Source of the DNA: Datisca glomerata
Lineage: Eukaryota > Streptophyta > Magnoliopsida > Cucurbitales > Datiscaceae
Direction: 5' to 3'
DNA: 64,000 nucleotides
Assembly (NCBI GenBank): GCA_003255025.1
Contig: QANY01005609.1
Coordinates: 171,152 to 235,151 of the forward strand
Position numbers and translations under genes: made by a program. Of this stretch, positions 35,000 to 48,698 are shown piece by piece (positions within the stretch are counted from its first letter, which is position 1; every line of letters starts with the position of its first letter). The notes beneath the pieces are model-generated. The model saw only the letters and a program-made list of their open reading frames with translations, was not told the origin of the DNA and did not search any database.

Positions 35000-37010
35000 G
35001 CAATAACCTTTGGAATCATAGAAAGACCGGTTACCCAAAAAGCACAACTGATTTTAAGTTGGTTACGAAAATCGATGAGTCAAATTTGAGAAATATGGTA
35101 GATGGCTAAAGGAGGTAGGGACATCTTAAAATGGGTAAAGGTAAAAGAATTTTACTATTTTAAGTTGGTTAAAATCATTATTCATTTTTCAATAAAATTA
35201 TTATTGATTTTTTTGATAAGACCTACAAGTCACTTACTTTTATTAAATTTAATAAATACATGTAATCAATAAAATTAATAATTAATATATTTCTCTAACT
35301 TATCTTTACACACAGGCAAACATGTCCTAAGATAATTTATGAGACTCAGTCAAAATTGAGAAGGGCGGGTGTTACCATCGGTCCTTGAGCGATGATACTT
35401 GTCCAAAAAATCAGCTAAGGGTGACTTTAGTATAAGGTCATATCTTGCCATTTATCTGAAATCTTAGGATATTCAGTGATATCCTAATTTAGTATATGTT
35501 TCAGAGTTGTATTATTTTCTCCAACATTATTGAGATACCTTCTGTTTGAGAGTATTTGAAAACTTCCGAAATCAGGGGGAATGTGAATGCCGAGCATAAA
35601 CATATTTTCAGTACCGATATTATCCATCAATAAATAAATGCAAATTTCTTTATCTGATGCGTTTTTTCTAGGTTTTATGTGGTTCTAAGTGTGAGCTTTA
35701 GAAGAATATAAATGAATTGAAGTTTGAAGGGAGCTTTAAAAGAAGAGAGTAAAAACATTAAGAGCTGATTGTATCAAGAAAGCAACAAAAATTAGTAAAG
35801 AGCCCTTAAATGTATGCTGATTTGGGGTGGATCTCACACAAAAACTTTTCCTTTTACCGATTTTAGTAAACATTTGTATGATCAAAAGCAGTGATCAACT
35901 CATTTCCACCCTTTCCCTTTACCCGTTAGTTTATCTATCTTATGATCCATTTTCTTTGGGTTTCCTATGCTCAGTTTCTTAGCCTTTTCTCTACTGGGTC
36001 GACCCATTGCGGATCAAGGGCCAATAACTGCATAGACAAGGTTTTATCTCCAAGCGTGGTGTTCTTATATCAAGAATGATATGCACATTTTATGAAATGG
36101 ACAGACTTCAAGAATACAATTTGAGAATACAATGCAATGGAAATGTTAGAACAATACAAGTATTAGAATAAGCAAAGCTTTAGAGAAACAAGTTCACAGA
36201 TGGAGATTTCCATCAAAGAAACCATAAAATGTTGGGAAAACTATGCAATATAACTCAATTTCACACGACAGTATATCTGGGAGAACTACGAAGGTGTTTC
36301 AAGGGGTGGTTTGCAATAATGTCTAATTACAAAAACGGGCAGAGTAACTAATTTAGTTACGAAAATTAAGTAGGCGAAACGTAAATAATTTGTTACGTCT
36401 GTGTGATTTTTGTAAATAAATTAATTACTGTCTTAAGTAAATTAGTTATTGTCTGTGTGATTTTCATAAATAAATAGTTAGCCATGTTGAGGATCTTCGC
36501 CTATCACTCCATGAGGAAAATTGGACTGAAGATGCTGGACTCAATTTTTTTATAAAAAGTAATTTAGTGTTATATCCATTTTGTGGTCCATACGCTTCTC
36601 AGAATCAGATCACCTCTCATTTGAGTCTGAACAGGAGGTGAACGTGTTAGGCCAATATGGGCCACTTTACAGAAAAGTTACATCCCATATCAGCGTAACA
36701 CAAAAAAAAAATGATTTGTTTAGTCAATTTAGACCCTTGTTTTTGTCTTTGACGGTCCAGATGGATCATAATTACTTAATTATTTCAAGCTTTTTCTTTG
36801 AAATATTACAACATATTTAGTAACACCAATTCAAATTCTCACTTCAATTTCACAAAACAGTATACAATCTCGACTTTCCTCAACCCCGTAATATGGAGGA
36901 TCTTTCCCCTTATAAATCATGAGGAAAGATGCTGTAAAAAAATTGGACTAAAATGAATTTAAATAAAAAAAACATTTTTATGAAGAAATATTTTTATTTA
37001 ATAAAAAAAA
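35000..37010. other. Spacer downstream of the G3P transporter gene
   Basis: No gene was identified. Part of it is duplicated: gaggatctt...catgaggaaa...ggact at about 36490-36535 and 36896-36950, and caatttcacacgacagtata near 36258 with caatttcacaaaacagtata near 36846. The last ~60 bp before 37017 probably carry the gene's 3' UTR. Confidence 0.45.
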
Positions 37011-37016
37011 AAACCC

Positions 37017-38742
37017 TCACACGTCAACTGTTGGGGAAGGAGACCTTGATGCAGGCCTCCCTTGTGACCTAGACTCCTCAATCTTTGCAGCCACCTCTGC
37101 CATTACAAGTCTAGTTAAAAGCAATCCTGCAACTAGAGCTGCTCCCATCAACATTGTAAAAACAGCATTCCAACTTTCCTCAGAAATATAACCTGTTATT
37201 AAGGGTCCAATTGCAGCCCCAACAGATCCAGTTCCATCTATAATCGCGGTCACAGTCGCGAGTGCTCGAGAATTCCCTTCCAATGAACTATGGGTACCCA
37301 AGTCAGCTGACACTGCTGTTGTTATAAGAGCGTACGGCCCGTTCACAAACATGCCACAGATGAACATGAGACCTACGTTAACGATCATCGATATGTGTCC
37401 GTAGCATCGGTACAAGAATAGAACAGGAATAGCACAATACATGAAACTAGCAGCCGTTATGGCTCTTGCTCCTACACGATCGGAGATATAGCCAGCTAGG
37501 ATTCCTCCTATCACCCCTCCGGCATCAAACAATGTTGACAGGTTTCCAGCCGTCGTATTCGATAAATACTTCCCATTGATAGCTGCAGCACAGTATCGAC
37601 AAATAAGCAACGTTTGTGCACATTTAAGCATGAGCAATATGATTAAATAATAAACTAGACGATCGGGGACAATTTTTACTAAGGAAAGCGTTTATTGATC
37701 AGTTTCTTTCCTCTCTCGAGATTTAAGCAAATGAAAGGATTGTTCAGAATATGATAAAACAGGAGAGGAAATAAAGAAAACAGATCAAGTTTGAGCTACC
37801 TGTGTGGCTGATGTAGTAAGGGAGCCAATAAAGAAAAGTATAAGCCACCAATTTTGCAAAGAAGAGGCAAAGAGCAAAAGGAGTAACGCCCGGGATTCTC
37901 CATGCGTCTATGAACCCGATTGCTTTCCCCTTAGCACTCATCTCCGATTTCAACAAAGGTTCTGTCACACCATGTTCCTCCGTCTTCTTAGGGAAGTCCG
38001 ATTCATCGTCTTTTATATGAGCTCCACCAGATGCAGGAGGATTAACAGGAAGAAAAAGAAAAACAACTATACCGAAGAAACCGATGATCAAACTAGGCAC
38101 AATCAGAGACCAACCCCAATCGTAAGTTAACATAGCAGAGGCAATTAAAGAGCCAGCAATGTTGCCAACTGAAGTATGAGCATTCCATATACCCATGACT
38201 AACCCTCTCTTACTCTTCCCAAACCAGTTACCAACTACTGCAACTACTGAAGGCCAACCAGTCGATTGGAATAAACCAGCCAGCATTTGAAGTATTAAAA
38301 AGTAGTAAAAGTTATGGATGTTCATCCAATATCCTAACCCGAACAAAGAAGTAAACAAGCCAGTTCCCAACATTCCTATCGTTATGAATACTCTCAAATC
38401 CATTCGATCACCCAAGTGTCCAGAGAAGTACATTCCGCCAGCGTAAACACCGAGAAAAGCCAAGTCGAGATCACCTAGTAAAGATGTTCCATCTGGTCCA
38501 TTAAATGGAGCCCAACCATCTCTAAGGAACCTTGAAGAAACATTTGAAGACTCGGGATCGAGGGTACTCTTGACAATACTTGTTGTTTTCCTCGTGGCGT
38601 GGTAGCTGCTGTATGCTAAAAACGTTACGATTAGAACAATGGCTTGGTAGGTTTGGTAGGAAAGGGGTCTTCTCTTTATCTGCTCTAGGAACTCGATACC
38701 GTGGGGCTTGCTGTAATTCATTTCATCTACTGGCTCGGACAT
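37017..38742 (-). CDS. G3Pp: Glycerol-3-phosphate permease-like MFS transporter
   Basis: Two coding exons (38742-37800 and 37582-37017) join in phase 1 (CACACAG/GTAGCT donor, GCTGCAG acceptor), giving 502 residues, the usual length for plant G3Pp proteins. The N-terminus has [20 protein letters not shown] followed by [11 protein letters not shown], a hallmark of the plant/SLC37 organophosphate:phosphate antiporter branch of the major facilitator superfamily. A dozen hydrophobic segments can be followed. The cytosolic loop between the two halves is acidic ([10 protein letters not shown]...EPLLKSEM). Exon 2 carries [20 protein letters not shown] and ISDRVGAR, a typical MFS loop. Arabidopsis relatives G3Pp1-5 are linked to phosphate-starvation responses, but I found no clear PHR1-binding site (GNATATNC) in the upstream region. 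No disabling change is seen; transport substrate is inferred from the family. Confidence 0.93.
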
Positions 38743-38754
38743 TGAGTCTATGTT

Positions 38755-40232
38755 TCAACTCTCAATCTGGATTACAGAAAACTTCTTATTGTTAATCAAA
38801 ATGAAGCTGAAAACATAGGACAGAAACAGCAGAGTACAGTTATGCAAGCAAAATTTTCTCTGATGGCTTAACACACAAGGTTTTATGATTAAAACAACGG
38901 ACGAGTGCACAAATAGGCCGGGACTACCAGGGTCCAAGTGACATCAAAGTATAACAATTACAAATATGTCTGGATTCTTACGCATCCACGTTAATGTAAA
39001 ATAACAAACTTACCCTTACTATATAAGGGAAACTGCAAAATTAGTAATAGAGAGACTTCATGAATAGTCGGTTTTGTAGGGGTGAATTAATAAAAGAATT
39101 TCAGAATTTTAATTAATTCTAGATGAACAAAATTAAAAACACAGTCACTTTTGCAACAAACATAAAAATTAGACATTAAAATCGGTTCAAAAGTTGTATA
39201 TATACTACAGTTTCCATCAAAAAAGAAGAAAGTCAATTACCATGAATAAAGGAAAAGGATTTTCCAGGAAACTAGTTTTTGGGAAGTTTTATTCCATCAG
39301 TTCACATAGTAAAGGCCAAAGGTAACTCCAATCCAACCAAACGTTTTGCAAAAATTCAGAAGAAAATGGTGTTGTTTAGCATAAATTTCCCCACTGACAA
39401 TGAAAGCTAAATCTGAAACAATTCTAAGAAAATAGAATTGAGAGAAAACTCAATTGAAGAATTTGATGAATAATTCTCAGTGCAGATAACTGTGTACTAA
39501 TTGCAGCTAATAGTATTTTATTTTTCTCATAGTTACAAATTCTACAGGATTAGAAAGATACCATGACTCGAACTCACTACTCACAGTCTGGGTTTGGGGA
39601 TTTAGCCACTATGTCAACCTATACTGTCAATACAGTCTACTTTAATATTCTCAAACACTTAAACATTACTCTATTCCTTCATGATATCAGCCAAATTGAA
39701 AGAAAAAAGAGTAAGAACAACTAAACCCCACGTCAATAATGATAAATGTACGAGAAATTTAGAATCAAACTTCGAAAATTGTCATACTTCAAAGCTAAAG
39801 GTGAATCAAATTCAATTTTTAGACATATATACAGGGCTAAGTGTTATCAAACGGTAAGATAAGAACAAGCCAAAACACACCCAAAAAATCCCAAAGAAAA
39901 ATTCCCAAACATTACAAGTAGAAATAAGAAAATGAACTAGAAAACGTTGAAAGTTGAATCTACTTCCCAGAAATTGATGCCAAAACAAAAACCCAAAAGT
40001 CAAATTACCTTGCTAGCTTCGCGATGATGAATCAAGATACAGATACTCAGAAAGATAAACAAAGGAAAAGAAAAATAAAACTACAGAAAGTAAAATGGGT
40101 TAAAAAATGGAAAAAGAACATTGAGTGAATGATTGTAGAGATTGAAAAACTAGTACCTTATAGTTAAGTTCAGCTGACTGAATTTCTTCCTTTCTCTGTT
40201 TCTCACACTGAAACTCTTATTTTCTCTCACTA
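38755..40232 (-). promoter_or_regulatory. Probable 5' UTR exon and leader intron of the G3P transporter
   Basis: Upstream of the start codon an acceptor (TAATCCAG/ATTGAG, exon resuming at 38766) pairs with a donor ATAAG/GTACTA at 40157/40156. This would make a 1.39-kb intron inside the 5' UTR. The proposed leader exon (about 40232-40157) lies just below a TATATAAG box at 40264-40257 on the minus strand. The layout is inferred from signals only. Confidence 0.55.
39500..39640 (-). mobile_element. Possible tRNA-derived SINE
   Basis: On the minus strand, a pol III A-box-like gacatagtggc (around 39606-39618) and a B-box-like gagttcgagtc (around 39564-39574) are spaced as in tRNA genes. The body does not fold as a canonical tRNA, so a tRNA-derived SINE head is the best reading. 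It lies in the proposed leader intron of the transporter gene. No target-site duplication was fixed. Confidence 0.45.
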
Positions 40233-40256
40233 AAAATCTCTGTAAGGATTATCAGT

Positions 40257-40264
40257 CTTATATA
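40257..40264 (-). promoter_or_regulatory. TATA box of the G3P transporter gene
   Basis: The minus strand reads tttatataag. A start site about 30 bp downstream would give the leader exon ending at 40157. Confidence 0.55.
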
Positions 40265-41149
40265 AAGAAAAGAAACTGAGCTGAGACACTTCCTCTGTTT
40301 TCTCACAACCAAGAAGAAAACGTGAGGAGCTTTAAGTTTAATGGTAAGAATATTTTAATATTTCTTTTTAACGAAAGGCATTTATATTTATTTGAATAAA
40401 AAATAACAGTTTAATTATTTATGAACTAATATATCTACGTGTATAAAAGTTGAGAAGTGAGGTGATTTTAACCCGTACACATACACGTATGTACGTATTG
40501 TATATGTATGTATTCAAGTCATTATAACATTTTCTCTAAATTATATTGTGTGATATAAAAATGGAAATGAGAGTTTGACCAAAATACCCTTGAATTGTGA
40601 AATTAAATTAGGTAAATTATGCTTGAATAAATTAATTAAACTATTTTTAAACAATCAATAAGTTAAAAAGTAGTAAACTTTGATCAAATCCATCATTTTT
40701 TTTCTCTACTCCATACGGATATGGGTTTTTGTTTCATAATAAATTACTAATTATTTAAAATAGTAGCTTACCTTTAGCACTTGACTTTTTGTTTTGGTTT
40801 TTTGTTTCTTTAAATAAAAATTATTGTCAACTTATCCTTTGTATACATTATAGATGTATTTTTCAGGATGTCAACTTTAAATTATGTTTTGACAAAAAAA
40901 AACTCTATAGACTAAGTATTCCTTTTTATTTCTCTAAAAATAAAAATAAATAAACTTTTCATTATTGCACAGCATAAATATGTTATACTGACACACTTAA
41001 ATACAATTGGTGTTTATTTTAAATGAATGTAGTGTGTTGTAATACAATAAAATGGTAAGATGAGATGTTGATTAGTATAAAACATACTGTCAAGAAAGTA
41101 AGAGTGCGAGAAAATGACTTATGTAATAAAACTTTGAGAGCATGATTGA

Positions 41150-41940
41150 TACATAAGTCCCATGAAATTATTCAAGGTACTAATATGTTTGCTCGGAATG
41201 CATGATTACCTAAAAAATATATAGTTTTTCAATTTACAAGAAAACTTTTGACAAAAAGGTTTTATCTAGATTTATTGTATAAATTGCTTATATATCTTAT
41301 TAAAGATCTAAATTGTATTCTTATATTTCTTACTTTTCATAGTGTCTGTGACTCATATAGAATCTCATATTTATTGTAGTGTAACATTATAGCTTTCTCA
41401 TGAAACTAGACATTCACGTGACAATTTATAATATATTTTGTTCTTATTAGTTTGAAATATAACAATATACATTATCAATTCACAATGGATAATGATAAAT
41501 ACCATGGATCATACATAACATTTTTTTTATCACAAGAGATGCAATATCATGTACAGTTGTCAACCTTAAGAAAGGAGCATTATATTACAGGTACTTTTAT
41601 CATAATTATATTACAAACGGGGATTATGCGAGTCAACTCGGTCATCCTAAAAGAATATGCGGAGGAACATAAATTAAACTATTAAATTATTCACATTTGT
41701 CAAACTTCTACGATTTAAGAAAAATAAAATTGTCTATCATCTTTCTAAATAATATTTTCTCCAACTCAAATAATATCTTGAAATACTTATTTACTAGCTC
41801 GATAACTAACATATAAAATATTTATATATAATGATTGTTTATCAATTTTAATTTTTTTTAAAAAGAGGAAATGATACTAACATTTTGCTTATAATTAGCT
41901 TTAGAAAACCATTTTCTTATTTTAAATAGACTAGTCTATT
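41150..41940 (+). repeat. Diverged direct duplication, left copy
   Basis: This is the partner of 44220-44860. Shared ordered words include atcttattaaagatctaa, aagaatatgcg, caaacttntac, aataaaattgt and aattagctttagaaaa. Neither copy has a long ORF. Confidence 0.65.
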
Positions 41941-44219
41941 TGTACGTGTGCGCATGTGTTTCACACAAAAAAATAGTGCCTACTTTAGTAAGTAATAATT
42001 ATAAATAAAAAATATTTTTGAATAATTAGATAACTTAATTAGTATAGTAGCTAATATGAGAAGTTATTAGTATATATTACCATTTTAGATTTATTTAGCT
42101 AAAATACGTATTTCTGCTGCCAAAACGCCCTATGAATTTATACCTTATATCTCTTTTACGAAGAACCCTTTTTAAAATTTCAAAAGAAAAAGAGAGACCA
42201 TTGTTAGACAAAAGGTTAATATGTATTATGAACTTAACTTGTCTAAAGTAGAAATCAGAGAAAATATAAAATTAACACAAAATAAAAATTTGATGTACTT
42301 TTACGTATGAACTCACTTTGAATTTCTTAATTAAGTGTCATGGTATCATCAAAATATGGCTTTTAGTTTCTTATTTGCTTTGTCAATATTATTCCTTAAA
42401 TAAAAATGGGAAAAGATTTAAGAGAGAGTATTTACCTTTGTAATGACGCAAACAAACCTCTTTGTTTTTTTCTTTCATAATCTAGCTATCAAAGTACTTG
42501 TCTTCTCTTTGAATTAAGGTAGTCTCAATAAGCTAATACTAACATGAATAACATAAATCCATTAGAATCTATATTCCACTTATTATTGTAAATAAAAAGT
42601 ATGAGAAATATAGGAGATGAAAATAGTTTCATACAAACATCTATCATAGCTAATATTTGAAAATCTTAAATGTGGGAGAGAATGATGTTAACTTTGTATA
42701 TATTATCTTGTTACTATGACGTATCCCCTATTCTATCATTTTAATTTATATCATACTTCCACTTTGACGAATGTTTTTTCCTAATTAATCTGTCATCTAA
42801 TTTATTTTTTTATCATATGTAATACATAAAGAACATATATAAAAATTAAATTAAAATTAATATATGAACATTTTCAATTCGACCAAATTAGTAATTAAAT
42901 GGTCTAGAATTTTGATAAACAGTCAACATCATGGAATGGAGACTTAGAAATCTTGTTTGCATTAGAGAGAGAACATAAATGAAGGGAGAGTTAGATATCT
43001 AGCTTGTCGGTGAACTCAAAGGAACCGTCAACGGTAATGATGATGGCAAGATAAATTTATGCGACAATATGGATGCAATCATGAATGTAGAGAGATATTA
43101 TACTTTAAAAGTCACTTTTTATTATTTTATATTTTAAAAATTACTTTTCAATTGAGACATTTTGAGATTATTTGTTGGATAACAAATGCACCACGTATAC
43201 ATTTTAATGGAATTTTAGGATTCATAAAAGACAATATTGTTGAGCCCTACTTCCACCTTTTAATATATTAGATGTTTCTCACTTATATTTAAGTGTTAAA
43301 TAGTTTATACTTAAAAAGTTATTCGATGGCCTATTACTAAATTTTAACATGACACACATTTTATATGATAATCAAGATTTCTTTAAATATATATACGCTT
43401 TGTTCGGTTTTACATTCTTTGCAAGAAAAAATGGATGTACCGGAGGTTATGTAAGGGTGTGTATCATGATCATGTAAATGTCACAATAATAATTTTTTAT
43501 ATTTAAATAACTTTGTTTATACATTATTCTATAATATTGATTCATAAGTATATCAAGAAAATATTTTTTTTTCTTTAAATATATGAAATTTAATGAATAT
43601 AAATATGAATGAAAAGAATACTTTGGATAGACTAAAATAAATCAGTACAAAGTTAGATCACTCGAATCAATATTAGTTATCTACCACATTCACATAATTT
43701 TAATTCACATTTTAGCCATCAAATCATTAAATAAATAGAGTCAACATCAAACTAACATATGACGTTTAACTATAGTTATGTCATCCCTAAATCATCTTGA
43801 ACCAGATTGGGAAGCTACTGCGGTCTTGCGGTTAATTCCACGAAGATGTAGGTATATTTGCTTGATGAAAACCTTGTTTCCTTGTTGATGCTGCGGACAG
43901 ATCGTCACATATGCCTACAAGCCTTTGAAAGATGGTAGAAAAATGATTGTCGTTCTATCTTTACTTTAGGTCAGTTTGGAGTTTGAAATTTTGCTGTAAG
44001 TATTAGATATTCAAAAAATATTATTGTCCTTTTTTCACGGTAGATGGTTGCCTTTCACGGTAATTTGAAGTTTGAAATTGGATTGCAACAGAGATAACTA
44101 TTGACAAGGAACACTATTTTCATAGACTCTTTTGTTTTCTAAGAATTTTATTTGTTAAATGCAATATATCAATCAAGAATCAACAGCCATGATTATCTGA
44201 AGAAATATATTTTTTGAAA

Positions 44220-44860
44220 TGACGAGAAAATATTTAACAAAATTAATTATGTAACATTATAGTGTTTAACATAACTATGACTTAACGATGCAGTTTGTAC
44301 GGTGCTATACAAAACATGCAAATCTTATTAAAGATCTAATTTTTTCACATTTGTATGTCTATCAAGTGGAGCAATGCGACATAACATCATATAAATTTTG
44401 CAATGGGAACCAGCCATTCATATGATAGTTTGTAATATATTATACATGTATTTTTATGTATAGTTATCAACTCATAATAATGAGAAGCATCATAATCTTA
44501 TTAGTATCTTTTTATCAAAATTATATTATAAATTGAGGATTGTGTGCTTCAACTCCGTCAATTTGGTCAGCCCTTGAAGAATATGCGAAGGAATTTAATT
44601 AAACAAATAATTATCCTCTTTGTCAAACTTTTACTATGTATGACAATAAAATTGTGTATTGTCCATCCAAATAATGTTTTCTTCAATCAACTAAGATCTT
44701 ACAATATTCATATATTAGGCTCGATAACTATGGTCTAAAAGATTTATGTATAAATGGTTGTTTTAATTTTAAATTCAAAAAGAGAAAAGTAAACTAACAT
44801 TATCTGTTTATTAATTAGCTTAGAAAAAAGCCTTTTGGTTATTAAATAGATGAATGAGTT
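44220..44860 (+). repeat. Diverged direct duplication, right copy
   Basis: This is the partner of 41150-41940, about 3.05 kb away. Divergence and indels suggest an old event or two insertions of an unrecognised element. Confidence 0.65.
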
Positions 44861-45551
44861 ATGTGGTGTTTGGCTGTCCAAAATTATTGGCAAAAACCAA
44901 GTTTTGTTGTCCAAATCAAACGTGACAATGCACATCTCCAAAGATCATTGTCGTCATGATTCATAAAAGTGTAGAGCATCTCTTTCTTCTCATTTCCAAT
45001 GCCCAAAAATGAATAAAATAGAATGTTTTTCTTTATTTCTTTTTTGGATTTATTCTGACCAAAATATTGTGGAGAGCAATATTTCATTTTAATTCTGAGA
45101 ATTGAACTACAACTTGAAGCTTATCTATTAATTTTTTATTTCTCCTTTTTGGGTTTTTTTTAATTTATTTCTCCTGTTACTTGTGATACTAATTGATTTT
45201 TTTATTCTTTTACATAAAAAAAATCTAATATTTTTTGGGCGTGGTGCCACAGCAACAAAAGATGCATATATTTTTGCTTAAACACTAAAAGTTATATTTG
45301 TCCACAAAATTCAATAACAAACAAAAGTTTGTCATATTTGTCTGTGAAAGATACTCTTAGAAAATATGACTCAAATTCCTTAGACATTTAATTTCTTATT
45401 TTTTAGAGATATTTTAGAAAGAGATTATGATGATAATTGGGTATTAATAAGATTTTTATTTTGAATAGGAAAGTGATTAAGATTTTGAGTTGATATAAAT
45501 ATGCGGGTTGGGGCACTACAAGAAAAACCGTTAATTGCGACGGTTAAGAGC

Positions 45552-45572
45552 CGACGGTTGTTACAACCGTCG
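45552..45572. repeat. Perfect subterminal palindrome of the CACTA element
   Basis: Ten-base arms cgacggttgt and acaaccgtcg are separated by a single t. It is the most compact example of the paired subterminal motif. Confidence 0.9.
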
Positions 45573-45924
45573 TAAGATGATCGAGATGGAGGTGAAATTG
45601 CGACAGTTTGACCATATAAATGATCTGCCTATTGCAACGGTTCAAAAGGACCATCTGCATAGAAAGTCAGTTACGACGGTTTAATTGAACTGTCGCTACA
45701 GAGATGTTGGTTGGTCCGGTTATTTACGACGGTTCGACCAAAGTCATCGCAAAGTGCTTTGACGGGTCACTTAAATGGTGACGTTTTATTATTTTTTTAA
45801 TCACTATTAACGACGGCTTATTGAACCGTCGTAAAAAAACCCTAAATTAAAGACCATCGGGTCTTCTTCCCCATTTTCACACTTTCCCCAGCTTTCTCAA
45901 TGTGATTTTCCCCTTTTCGACAGA

Positions 45925-46170
45925 GATCTCAGCCCGTGGTCCTCCTCACCGTATCTCAGCCTCGATCTCAACCTCGCGGTCATCATCTTCCCCATTTTTT
46001 ACAGAGATCTCAACCTCGTGGTCCTCTCGTCGTAGCTCAGCCCCTTGGTCCTCCTCATCATAGCCCAATCTCGTGGTCCTCCTCATCGTAGCTCAGCCCC
46101 GCGGTCCTCCTCATCGTAGCTCAACCTCGATCTACTCTGTGGTTCTTCTCTCCATAGATCAGCCCGGGTA
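45925..46170 (+). repeat. Minisatellite in the CACTA 5' leader
   Basis: About eight imperfect copies of a ~28-bp unit, ctcagccccgtggtcctcct followed by catcgtag, lie just inside the left subterminal region and before the coding relics. Confidence 0.8.
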
Positions 46171-46794
46171 TCTTTATTTTACTACCCCATTTTATTATCC
46201 TTGCATCATTTTGTTGAATTTTCTGTTAATATTGGATTTGCAATTTAGCTGGCAAAAGGTGTAGCGTAAAACAAACCTCAAATATGTAGTTAATGGATTT
46301 TCCACTAAAGAATTCATAATTTCGAAAATCTGTACAAAACGTATTTTTATGTTATGTGAACAAATATATTTTTTTTATTGGAAATAAATATCATTAATGA
46401 AAAAAAATATACAAACAAAAGGATGTGAGAATAATATGTACTCCGAAAGTGGAATTTAAGAAAGAAAACAAAAAGGATAATTATTCTGTAGACTAAAGAA
46501 CCACAAAGAAACAATGTCTAGACTTAACCTACTTATATAATCACAAACAGTCCTCACTAACCTCATATGGAAGAGGTTACTTGATAGAATGAAGTATACA
46601 ACTCCATATAATTAAATCAGCTTTTAAACATTTTCTTGTACAAAGCTTTAGTTTGTGATGATTCCTAAGTTAAAAGTAGGAAAGGAAAGTGATAGCCTTC
46701 GTAAGTCTCAAAGTAGTGGAGTCATGGTAACATCAGAGATGATAAGTTATATAAATACAGGAGATACTATGGCATTCTCAAAGATATCATTGAG

Positions 46795-48698
46795 ATGAAT
46801 TACCATGAGAAATTCAAAGTGATTTTATTTAAATGTGATTGGATTGACCCTACCAACGGTATCAGAGTAAAAACTTATCGATATGGGTTTACACTTATTA
46901 ATTTTTTGCGTTTGACCCACACCGGTGAGCATTTGAAGCACGAGTCATTTATCTTTGCATTACAAGCACATTTGGTATATTATGTTGATGATCCAAAGGA
47001 TAAAAAATGGTATGTAGAGATTTGTATGACATGGCAGTATTAGAGCTAGAAAGTCACACCGGAATCCATCATAACGACAAAGTCTAGAAAAAGTGAACCT
47101 AGTTCGAGTAGATGTTGATGGTTTGACTTTTGAAGACATGGCATATGATTACAATAGTGATTATGATAACAACTTTTCTGAATAATGTGATTGAATGTTT
47201 CATAAATAGGTATCTTTTTATATTCTCTAAGTTATAAAATATTTTCTAAGTCAGATATAGTCATAATGATTAACATGTACAGGATAACACCCTGAGATCA
47301 TCGAGACGTCAATCATCATGTCCAGATACTCAATTGGGTATTTTTCTACCGAATCTGGAGGATCAAATCCACATCATGATATGGATATGGAAACAAAAGG
47401 TTTGTTCGCTCTTGTTCAAGTTAATTGAGATAATAAAGTAGTGTTTCATTTAATTACACAATGTTATTTAATGTTTTGTTAAATAGGACCATCTAATCAG
47501 TGTATGCGTGGACGAACACAGTTGATCTATCTGGGCCAAATCAGACGATGATAGAATACATGTGTCTTTCAATGAGTTTGGTCAGGCCATTGGTGGTAAT
47601 AAAGATCAGCTTGCGAGCTCTTGTGGTACCATTGCTAGATGACATAACATTTTACCTATCCAATATGATTGGAGGCATGTGTCACATTATCATAAAGATC
47701 AAGCGTGGGAAATAGTGAAGGTATCGTTATTTGTATGTTTATGTATGTGTGTGTGTATATATATATCTAATTGCATATTAATATTTTGTAGTCAAAATAT
47801 CCTGTCGATGAAAGTCATAAAGCATATGTTTTATCATCCTTAAATCACAAATGAAAGGATGAGAATAACAAAATAAAGAATGCATATATGAAGAAATATG
47901 AAACGCAAGAAGTGGCATTGCAACATTGGAATGATGATATTCCAAAAGAGAGTTTTGTTGCAATAATTTATAGATGGTATTCGGAAGAAGGAAAGGTATG
48001 ATTCTTTACTACACATCTATGATTAATTGTATATGAAATAAACTAACTTTTATTTCTCTTTCATAAATATAGAAGCAATCTGCAACTAACAGAACATCAC
48101 AGAGTCAACTAAAACACCTCACACATTGGGACATACCAGTTTAGCAACAAAAAAAGTATTAATGGTAAATTCTAAATGTTATAATTATCTTAATCAGTTT
48201 TATTTTAAGTATATTTAATCATATATTCTCATTTGATAGACAGAAGTGCTTCAAAGGGTGCCCTCAAGAACGAAATTATTTGTAATCTCACATGAACGGA
48301 AACATGGAACTTATATAAATGAAGAGACTGCAAACGTTGCTATAAGTATAAGTTATAATATTAATACCAAGTTTTTAGATAGTTATTACATGTTTACTCA
48401 TACTAAGTTTAATTTTGTATCATAGACGAAATTTAAAGAATGCATGAGTCAACTTCTAGATGGTGATTATGATCTAATTTCACCAAACGACGTGCTCCCA
48501 CAAGTATTGAGTTTAGAGCATCCTGGACGAGTGCGTTCATTAGGACTCGGGGCAACTCCATCTACAGTTTTCTCGTGTTACCATGGGGAATCATCCACGC
48601 AAGATTCTTTTCGTTTATCCACTAAGTTAGAATCTCAACATACACGAGTAGCTGAGTTAGAGGCTCAAATGCGCATGGGTGTCTTAGTTAGAGGTTGA
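46795..48698 (+). pseudogene. CACTA-encoded protein relic (DUF4216 plus Transposase_24-like)
   Basis: At 46795-47043 the frame reads FKVILFKCDWIDPTNGIRVK...YGFTLINFLRL...YYVDDPKDKKWYVE, a good match to the DUF4216 domain near the end of plant CACTA transposases. At about 47840-48170 NKIKNAYMKKYETQEVALQ and WNDDIPKESFVAIIYRWYSE resemble the Ptta/En/Spm plant transposase domain. At 48430-48698 follow ISPNDVLPQVLSLEHPGRVR-SLGLGATPS and a short coiled-coil tail ending RMGVLVRG. Possible introns separate the last blocks. Stops between blocks suggest decay. Confidence 0.8.

Larger units (their letters stand above)
40270..45510. other. Long AT-rich intergenic region with an internal duplication
   Basis: No gene is recognised. 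The segment around 41150-41940 is partly repeated at 44220-44860: cttattaaagatctaa, gaatatgcg.aggaa, tttgtcaaact and ctcgataact occur in the same order in both, with heavy divergence. The rest is AT-rich with only chance ORFs. Confidence 0.5.

Noticed and set aside
39560..39620. Functional tRNA gene
   Set aside because: A- and B-box-like words exist, but no acceptor stem or anticodon arm can be formed.
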